From Flavobacteriales bacterium UBA5871 (GTDB taxonomy: Bacteria; Bacteroidota; Bacteroidia; Flavobacteriales_D; Crocinitomicaceae): a stretch of 13,429 nt of DNA. A model generated the notes under the pieces. The model made no database searches. It saw only the letters and a program-made list of their open reading frames with translations, and was not told the DNA's origin. This document shows, piece by piece, positions 1 to 4,767 of this stretch. The position numbers and the translations under genes were made by a program. Numbering within the stretch: the stretch's first letter is position 1; every line of letters starts with the position of its first letter. The stretch is taken from assembly GCA_002432085.1 (NCBI GenBank), contig DJFN01000045.1:219-13647 (forward strand), given 5' to 3'.

Positions 1-211
1 AGCCGCGGTAGCGAAGAATTCCTTCTTCACCGTCAAGGAAGGTAATGGCACTGAATGTTGCACCGGTGTTCTTGTATCCGGAGTCAATGGTAATGTAGCC
101 GGTTTCCTGGCGCAGTTTGGTGATGTCGATGGCTTTTTCGTTCTCTGTGCCTTCAACAACGGGGAATTCATACATTTTTCCTCCCAGTTCGATTTTCGCA
201 GTCTCGCTCAT
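1..211 (-). CDS. gltA: Citrate synthase, N-terminal part (cut by left window edge)
   Basis: The reverse strand from 211 encodes MSETAKIELGGKMYEFPVVE and continues through NEKAIDITKLRQETGYIT, DSGYKNTGATFSAITFLDGE and GILRYRG before leaving the window. This is the characteristic N-terminus of hexameric (type II) bacterial citrate synthase, which condenses acetyl-CoA and oxaloacetate at the entry of the TCA cycle in the cytoplasm. Only 70 codons are present; the catalytic His and Asp residues lie outside the window. The ATG at 211 is chosen because the family alignment starts just after it. The next gene on the same strand ends 108 bp upstream, and a promoter candidate lies in between, so it is probably transcribed on its own. 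Family identity is confident; the rest of the gene cannot be seen. Confidence 0.93.
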   Translation of the reverse strand, partial: MSETAKIELGGKMYEFPVVEGTENEKAIDITKLRQETGYITIDSGYKNTGATFSAITFLDGEEGILRYRG

Positions 212-266
212 GTTATCGCTGTCGTAATTTATACTTTTTGATAGTCGGACCTAAAAGTAATAAAGA

Positions 267-296
267 AAAACATATCCGAAAGTGATCAGTGTCAAA
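267..296 (-). promoter_or_regulatory. gltA: Candidate promoter of gltA (Bacteroidetes type)
   Basis: On the minus strand TTTGACA (296-290) is followed after 16 bases by TATGTTTT (274-267). This matches the Bacteroidetes -33 TTG and -7 TAnnTTTG elements with one mismatch, a G to T at the last position. The spacing fits the family rule. Transcription would start near 260, giving a leader of about 50 nt before the citrate synthase ATG at 211. Assignment is by motif only. Confidence 0.45.
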
Positions 297-319
297 TCTT
301 TTTTGAGCAGCTGAAAACG

Positions 320-601
320 TTAATTGAGGATAGGTCCCGCCTGACTGTAGAGGTTGTTGAGTATGCTCAGAAAGAGCAGAAAGTTGCTCGTCGTGAAAAT
401 GCTGATCAGCAAATTGTTCCGGTTGAAACGCCCTAGGTTGTAGAAGCCGTAAATCAGTACGGCGCAGTTGATCAGCCCGACGGGAATGAGTATCACCGAA
501 AGCACCGTTTCCGATACCAGGAAGTTGTGATCGAGGAAACGAATCAGCAATAACAGGCCGGTATTAATTCCTGACCAGATCAGACAGCGGATCAGCGTCA
601 C
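320..601 (-). CDS. Small hypothetical membrane protein, three predicted helices
   Basis: No family is recognised. From a GTG at 601 the product would be 93 aa, beginning (V/M)TLIRCLIWSG. It has three hydrophobic stretches, at about residues 3-20, 30-58 and 68-86, separated by short polar loops (RFLDHNF; YNLGRFNRNN), so it is probably an inner-membrane protein. The open frame contains no ATG. It extends upstream to a GTG at 685, but that extension is made of 12-mer repeat (SVSWSVSV) plus the terminator hairpin of the neighbouring peptidase gene, so the GTG at 601 is preferred. That GTG directly follows the T-tract of the terminator and has no visible promoter or ribosome binding site, so either the gene depends on read-through or the start is wrong. 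A continuous set of hydrophobic helices with clean loops favours a real protein. Confidence 0.45.
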   Translation of the reverse strand: MTLIRCLIWSGINTGLLLLIRFLDHNFLVSETVLSVILIPVGLINCAVLIYGFYNLGRFNRNNLLISIFTTSNFLLFLSILNNLYSQAGPILN

Positions 602-633
602 AAAAAGAAAGCGAGAACCAGGCTCGCTTTCTT
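602..633 (-). terminator. Rho-independent terminator downstream of dipeptidyl peptidase IV
   Basis: The 11-bp perfect stem pairs AAGAAAGCGAG (605-615) with CTCGCTTTCTT (623-633), with a 7-base loop AACCAGG. Read on the minus strand, the stem ends in TT and runs on into TTT (to 602), giving a T-tract just after the hairpin. It lies about 60 bp past the peptidase stop codon. On the plus strand the hairpin is followed by GATTTTT, so it could also act in the other direction. Confidence 0.8.
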
Positions 634-655
634 GATTTTTATATTCAAATTCCAC

Positions 656-691
656 ACTCACACTCCAACTCACACTCCTACTCACACTGTA
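656..691. repeat. Three tandem 12-mers ACTCACACTxxx
   Basis: The units are ACTCACACTCCA (656-667), ACTCACACTCCT (668-679) and ACTCACACTGTA (680-691), the last ending one base before the dipeptidyl peptidase IV stop codon. The same 12-mers, including an exact ACTCACACTGTA, recur upstream of the peptidase gene at 3089-3100 and 3192-3203. Confidence 0.85.
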
Positions 692-692
692 A

Positions 693-2864
693 TCACAGAT
701 TCTCCAGCGTATAGTTGAGCATCATGGTAAAGAGGTGGTTTCGCGTGTTGCCACCGTAAATACCGTGGTTCTTGTTCGGATAAATGAACAGATCGAATTG
801 CTTGTTGGCTTTCACCAGCGCGGTGATCAGCTCCATACTGTTCTGGTAATGTACGTTGTCGTCGGCCGAACCGTGGATGAGCAGCAGCTTTCCTTTGAGC
901 TTCGCTACGTGGTTCACCGGCGAGTTGTCGTCGTAACCGGAAGCATTTTCCTGCGGCGTACGCATAAAACGCTCGGTGTAGATATTGTCGTAGTAACGCC
1001 AGTTGGTTACCGGGGCTACCGAAATTCCCATTTTGAAGACATCAGCGCCTTTGGTCATGGCCAGCGCCGTCATAAAGCCACCGTAGCTCCACCCCTGGAT
1101 CCCGATACGCTGAGCGTCGACGTAAGCCCATGTTTGCAGGTGTTTTGCCGCTGCGATAACGTCTTCGGTCTCGAGCTTACCCAATTGCAGGTAAGTCGAT
1201 TTCTTGAACGCCTCGCCACGGTACATGGTTCCGCGCGGATCGACACTGAATACGATGTAGCCTTTCTGTGCCAAAAGCTGGTGATACATATAGTTCGCGC
1301 CTTCGTATTCGTTCTGAACGGTATTGCTGCCCGGTCCGCAGTATACATTAAAGTAAACCGGGTATTTTTTGTTCGGATCGAAGTTCGCAGGCTTGATGAT
1401 CCAGGCATTCAGCATCGTACCGTCAGCTCCCGGAACCTGGATGAATTCTTTCGGGGAAAGCTTCATGCTTTCGAGCTTTTTGCGGAGATCGTCATTGTTT
1501 TCCAGCACCAGCAGCTCTTTTCCTTTGGCGTCACACAGCGTGTAAGTCGGAACCGTGTTCGCCGTCGACGTATTGCGGATGAAGTAATTGAATCCTTCTG
1601 AGAACTGGGCATTGTGCGTTCCTTCCAGTGGGCTCAGCGCCGTTTTTTTCTTTCCGTCGAGGGAAATCACGTAAAGCGAGCGGTTGATCGCGCCGCCTTC
1701 CGCAGAAGCATAGTAAACGAGTCCTTTTTTCTCGTTGATGCCGTAAAGCTCGATCACATCCCAGCTGCCGGACGTCACAGCACGCTGCGTACCGTCGAAC
1801 TGCAATTGGTAAATGTGGTTATAGCCGTCTTTTTCACTTGTGCGCAGCAGCGATTTGCCGTCTGCAAGCACCGTGAGGTTGTTGTCGATATCGATATAAG
1901 TCTTGGAATTTTCCTGGTAGAATACTTTATCGGAAGGAGCGACAGGATTGCTCACCAGATGGTATTTCAATTCGCTCTGGTGACGGTTCATCGTGAGAAC
2001 GATCAGCTCGTTGGCTACCGGCGACCACTGGAAGCGCGGAATGTATTCGTAAGTACCGAGGTTTACGCTTGCCGCTTTTCCGCCTTCAGCCGGAATAATG
2101 TGCATGCTTACCTTGGAGTTGTCTTCACCCGCTTTCGGGTATTTGAAGCGGTATTCTTCCGGATAAAGACCGCCGTACATCGCCATATCGAATTCGCGCA
2201 CGTTGGACTCGTCGAAACGCATGAAAGCAACGTATTTCGAATCCGGCGACCAGGCAAATCCTTGTGTAATGGCGAATTCTTCTTCGTAAACCCAGTCGGT
2301 CGTTCCATTGATGATCGCGTTGGTTTTTCCGTCGTTGGTAAGCTGCGTTATTTTACCGGAAGCGAGCTCTTTTACATACAGGTTGTTAGCCGAAACGAAA
2401 CCGATCTTCTTGCCATCAGGCGAAAAAGTGGCCAGTGTTTGCGGAGCATCCGTGCTGTAGAGCAAAGTCGTTTTTTTCGCTGCGATATCGTAGACATAAT
2501 AAACGGTCGCATAGCTGTGACGGTAGATCGGATTGGTTTTCGTCATCAACAGCAAAAGCGTTCCTTCCTTGTTCAGAGAGGCGTCGTCGATCTCGAGCTG
2601 TTTTCCATCGACCTTGATGTCACTGAAATTCACCAGCGTCGTGCCGGCACCGTTGAAATCCTTGAAGCTATATTTCTTGAGCACAAGACTGCCGCCTTCG
2701 TTGACCATTTTGGTGAAATGCTCGCCGTCGGGAAGCGACGCAAAGCCGTCGACGCCTTTGGCATAAAACTCAGGAGATTTCCAGATGCGCTCGACTGTGA
2801 GCTCGTTCTGTCCGAAAAGATGGCCGATGAAGGTGAGCGCGACCAGCAGGAAGATATGCTTCAT
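693..2864 (-). CDS. dpp4: Secreted dipeptidyl peptidase IV (prolyl oligopeptidase family S9B)
   Basis: The 723-aa protein cleaves X-Pro or X-Ala dipeptides from the N-terminus of peptides, outside the cytoplasm. A signal peptide (MKHIFLLVALTFIGHLFGQ) leads into a beta-propeller (about residues 80-440) and an alpha/beta-hydrolase domain (about 510-723). The triad is visible: Ser593 in GWSYGGFM, Asp668 in HGSADDNVHYQ and His700 in NKNHGIYGG. The Asp-His distance is the same as in human DPP4. The paired glutamates that bind the substrate N-terminus are Glu195-Glu196 in DWVYEEEFA, which separates DPP IV from other S9 peptidases. The ATG at 2864 is chosen because the signal peptide begins there; the frame stays open 75 codons further upstream, but that part encodes heptamer and 12-mer repeats. 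No lipobox is seen, so the enzyme is probably periplasmic or surface-exposed. It forms a single-gene unit between a terminator and a repeat-rich intergenic region. Confidence 0.96.
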   Translation of the reverse strand: MKHIFLLVALTFIGHLFGQNELTVERIWKSPEFYAKGVDGFASLPDGEHFTKMVNEGGSLVLKKYSFKDFNGAGTTLVNFSDIKVDGKQLEIDDASLNKEGTLLLLMTKTNPIYRHSYATVYYVYDIAAKKTTLLYSTDAPQTLATFSPDGKKIGFVSANNLYVKELASGKITQLTNDGKTNAIINGTTDWVYEEEFAITQGFAWSPDSKYVAFMRFDESNVREFDMAMYGGLYPEEYRFKYPKAGEDNSKVSMHIIPAEGGKAASVNLGTYEYIPRFQWSPVANELIVLTMNRHQSELKYHLVSNPVAPSDKVFYQENSKTYIDIDNNLTVLADGKSLLRTSEKDGYNHIYQLQFDGTQRAVTSGSWDVIELYGINEKKGLVYYASAEGGAINRSLYVISLDGKKKTALSPLEGTHNAQFSEGFNYFIRNTSTANTVPTYTLCDAKGKELLVLENNDDLRKKLESMKLSPKEFIQVPGADGTMLNAWIIKPANFDPNKKYPVYFNVYCGPGSNTVQNEYEGANYMYHQLLAQKGYIVFSVDPRGTMYRGEAFKKSTYLQLGKLETEDVIAAAKHLQTWAYVDAQRIGIQGWSYGGFMTALAMTKGADVFKMGISVAPVTNWRYYDNIYTERFMRTPQENASGYDDNSPVNHVAKLKGKLLLIHGSADDNVHYQNSMELITALVKANKQFDLFIYPNKNHGIYGGNTRNHLFTMMLNYTLENL

Positions 2865-2963
2865 GAAAACAATTTTGCGATAAAAATAACCAAATAAAGA
2901 TGCTACGAGCTTGTGCTTTATTGGATTTTCGGATGGGCGTTCGATAATCGTGCCAAACGGTAA

Positions 2964-3005
2964 TTCAGTATCCGGTCTCCAGTCGCCAGTCTCTGGTCTT
3001 CGGTC
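2964..3005. repeat. Heptamer tandem array (six degenerate 7-base units)
   Basis: Read on the minus strand the units are GACCGAA, GACCAGA, GACTGGC, GACTGGA, GACCGGA and TACTGAA, with consensus GACYRRA and an exact 7-base period. The array lies about 100 bp upstream of the peptidase start. It reads as an open frame only because the sequence has no stops; the result (RRPETGDWRPDTE) is not protein-like. Confidence 0.8.
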
Positions 3006-3038
3006 GGATTCCAATTGTGGCATCAGAGTAATTCGCAC

Positions 3039-3256
3039 ACTCACACCCAAACTCACACTGAAGGATTGAAGAACACACTCACACGCCAACTCACACTGTA
3101 GGATTGGTTATTGAATACGATCATGTTAAGACAGTTTGCATGTGAAGAGACACACTCACACTGAAGGATTGAAGAACACACTCACACCCAAACTCACACT
3201 GTAGGATCGGTTATTGAATACGATCATGTTGAAACAGTTTGTGTGTGAGTGTGAGT
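3039..3256. repeat. Two tandem copies of a 103-bp unit built on ACTCACAC 12-mers
   Basis: Copy 1 runs from 3051 and copy 2 from 3154, each starting ACTCACACTGAAGGATTGAA. Over the first 94 bases they differ at 7 positions. Each unit contains ACTCACACTGTA at the same offset (3089 and 3192) and the shared text TTATTGAATACGATCATGTT. The leading 12-mer ACTCACACCCAA (3039-3050) also recurs inside copy 2 (3180-3191). The last bases of copy 2 change to GTGTGTGAGTGTGAGTG (3241-3257), which is complementary to the CACTCACACT stretches, so long-range hairpins are possible. No coding frame explains the unit. Confidence 0.85.
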
Positions 3257-3448
3257 GAACGAGTGTGAGGACTTTAGTCCTGCTGTTTGATTTTGCTTCG
3301 AGAAGTTAAAAAAACTTACTGTAGGATTTCAATAATAGATCATAAACAAATGAGGCTAAATTGTTTTAGTGTGGGTGTGATAGCTGAACGGTGTAAAACC
3401 TTTTCTCATTGTTAACAATTCAATAATGATGCAAAGAATAAAATGTCC

Positions 3449-3456
3449 TACCTTTG
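3449..3456 (+). promoter_or_regulatory. Bacteroidetes -7 box upstream of the lamin-tail gene
   Basis: TACCTTTG followed by C is a full match to the Bacteroidetes -7 consensus TAnnTTTG(C). Transcription would start around 3463. The expected TTG about 20 bases upstream is not evident, so only the -7 element is supported. It is the likely promoter of the lamin-tail gene and, through read-through, of the locus behind it. Confidence 0.55.
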
Positions 3457-3463
3457 CGACAAG

Positions 3464-3679
3464 TTTTTGCATGTTCTCCTTGAGGCTGCGTAAGTTACCA
3501 GACTGAAACCATGTGAAAATACAATAACAGGAACAATGAATTAAAGCAATGTCTGCCCATATGAATAGAGCCGCCGCTGTGCAAAGCCAGGCGATTTATT
3601 CTTCCGCTTCTTGTGTGGGCCGCATCTCTTTTAACCTGTTTGAAAAAGCATCATTAGTACAATCCAATAATTTCTTTCT
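3464..3679 (+). other. Long 5' leader with hairpins, possible regulatory RNA
   Basis: About 216 nt separate the predicted transcription start from the ATG at 3680, which is long for a simple leader. Hairpins seen by eye include CGCCGCT paired with AGC-CA-GGCG around 3573-3592, GCCCA (3556) with TGGGC (about 3617), and an imperfect outer pairing of GAGGCTGCG (3481) with CGCATCTC (3621). No known riboswitch signature (TPP, cobalamin, SAM, preQ1) and no SRP or RNase P RNA motif was recognised. The same stretch contains a 44-codon open frame described separately. Whether the structure is real needs folding and comparison. Confidence 0.3.
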
Positions 3680-3683
3680 ATGA
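3549..3683 (+). CDS. Possible 44-aa leader peptide or small ORF
   Basis: The frame starts at ATG 3549 with MSAHMNRAAAVQSQ and ends ...VQSNNFFL, with its TGA overlapping the ATG of the lamin-tail gene as ATGA. That arrangement is typical of translational coupling. No family is recognised, there is no membrane segment, and a 44-codon open frame can arise by chance, so this is only a candidate. It competes with the view that the stretch is an untranslated structured leader. Confidence 0.2.
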   Translation: MSAHMNRAAAVQSQAIYSSASCVGRISFNLFEKASLVQSNNFFL

Positions 3684-4717
3684 AAAAAGCGTTACTTTTT
3701 TTCAGTCTTTTGGCGTCCGCAACTTATGCACAGGATTGCTCCAAAATCTTCATTTCCGAGTACGTGGAAGGTTGGTCTAACAACAAAGCGCTCGAAATCT
3801 ACAACCCGACAGGCACACCGGTTGATCTGTCCGATTATTTCGTGGCACGTTACTCGAACGGTTCTGCTTCCGCAACGGTGAAAAATTCCGTTCAGCTGGA
3901 AGGAATGGTTCCTGCTTACGGCGTGTTTGTAGCGGTTCTTGAAAAGCTCGATCCTGCAGGTACAGGTCAGGAAGCACCGATCTGGGATTCACTCCAGGCT
4001 CGTGCAGACGGTTTCTTCAGCCCGGTTTACGATGTTTCCGATGCATTTTACTGGAACGGAAACGATGCCGTTGTTCTTGCAAAAGGCGATCTCGCCGGTC
4101 TGTCTTCTACAACAGTTATTTCTCCGGCTAACGTTCCGAACTTCGCGATCATCGACATCTTCGGTAAAATCGGTGAAAACCCGGGCCCGAACACAGGCTG
4201 GTCTACGCAGGCTCCTTATAACAACGGCGCGGGTGTGGTAGTTTCTGCTGATCATTCCCTGATCCGTAAGGCTACCGTTCTGAAAGGTGTGGCTACTCCG
4301 GTTGCTTCGTTCAACCCGCTGGCTGAATACGATTCTATCCCGGCTGTAACTTACCTCGTTGACGGCAATGGCGACACGATCGAGTCACAGCAAGGAAACC
4401 CTATCCTGTTCGGTAACTGGTTCTCCCTCGGCGAGCACGATTGCAACTGCAACCCGCTGTCTGTTGAGAATCCGGTACAGGAAGAGCTCGTTGTATTCCC
4501 GAACCCTGTAAACGAAGGAATCGTTTATATCAAAGGCGCTGCAGCCGTACGTGAAGTACAGGTGGTGAACGCACTCGGTCAGACGATCGGTCGCGTTGCC
4601 AACGCAGGAAGCCCGGTAATGAACGTACGCTTCAACAGCAACGACAGGGGCGTGTATATTCTGCGCATCGTACAAACGAACGGTGCCGTGACGACAAAAC
4701 GCATTGTAGTTAAATAA
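3680..4717 (+). CDS. T9SS-secreted lamin-tail-domain protein
   Basis: The 345-aa protein has a signal peptide (MKKALLFFSLLASATYA, cut before Gln18), a lamin-tail domain over about residues 19-215 and a C-terminal T9SS sorting domain over about 265-345. The lamin-tail domain opens with IFISEYVEGWSNNKALEIYN, the subtype also found at the N-terminus of ExeM/NucH-like extracellular nucleases. The sorting domain has the usual start VFPNPVNEG (Phe273) and end VYILRIVQTNGAVTTKRIVVK without a further domain. A CNCNP motif forms the hinge. No nuclease or other catalytic domain is present, so it is probably a secreted binding or anchoring protein. It precedes the TonB receptor and endonuclease genes; a DNA-related role is inferred from the domain subtype and from these neighbours. 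A hairpin terminator follows its stop. Confidence 0.85.
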   Translation: MKKALLFFSLLASATYAQDCSKIFISEYVEGWSNNKALEIYNPTGTPVDLSDYFVARYSNGSASATVKNSVQLEGMVPAYGVFVAVLEKLDPAGTGQEAPIWDSLQARADGFFSPVYDVSDAFYWNGNDAVVLAKGDLAGLSSTTVISPANVPNFAIIDIFGKIGENPGPNTGWSTQAPYNNGAGVVVSADHSLIRKATVLKGVATPVASFNPLAEYDSIPAVTYLVDGNGDTIESQQGNPILFGNWFSLGEHDCNCNPLSVENPVQEELVVFPNPVNEGIVYIKGAAAVREVQVVNALGQTIGRVANAGSPVMNVRFNSNDRGVYILRIVQTNGAVTTKRIVVK

Positions 4718-4730
4718 GCAACTCTAACTG

Positions 4731-4759
4731 GAGGCCGGAGCAATTCGGCCTCTTTTTTT
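4731..4759 (+). terminator. Rho-independent terminator between lamin-tail and TonB-receptor genes
   Basis: GAGGCCG (4731-4737) pairs with CGGCCTC (4746-4752), loop GAGCAATT, followed by seven T. It begins 13 bp after the lamin-tail stop. Its T-tract ends only 8 bases before the receptor ATG at 4768, leaving no room for a promoter in between, so partial read-through or control by this hairpin is likely. Confidence 0.85.
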
Positions 4760-4767
4760 GTGGTTTT

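Larger units (their letters stand above)
2865..3679. other. Long repeat-rich intergenic region with divergent genes on both sides
   Basis: This stretch of about 815 bp separates the leftward peptidase gene from the rightward lamin-tail gene. It holds the heptamer array (2964-3005), 12-mers and the 103-bp tandem repeat (3039-3256), an inverted GTGTGAG tract (3241-3269), a small hairpin AGGACT/AGTCCT (3268-3281), a promoter box (3449-3456) and a structured leader (3464-3679). In 3282-3448 nothing is recognised beyond AT-rich sequence and one more partial match to the repeat, ACTGTAGGATT (3318-3328). No convincing promoter for the leftward peptidase gene was found. Confidence 0.7.

Noticed and set aside
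735..2897. Two long plus-strand open frames (288 and 427 codons) opposite the peptidase gene
   Set aside because: They are antisense to a complete dipeptidyl peptidase IV with intact catalytic residues, have no recognisable domain or signal sequence, and reflect the codon bias of the real gene.
2865..3089. N-terminal extension of 75 residues on dipeptidyl peptidase IV
   Set aside because: The extension is translated heptamer and 12-mer repeat followed by non-coding sequence. A proper signal peptide starts at 2864.
3039..3256. CRISPR array
   Set aside because: The copies are directly adjacent 103-bp tandem units with internal 12-mers, not short repeats with unique spacers, and no cas genes are nearby.
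3464..3679. Known structured RNA (6S, SRP RNA, RNase P RNA, TPP, cobalamin or SAM riboswitch)
   Set aside because: None of the conserved sequence boxes of these RNAs could be found. Only generic hairpins remain.
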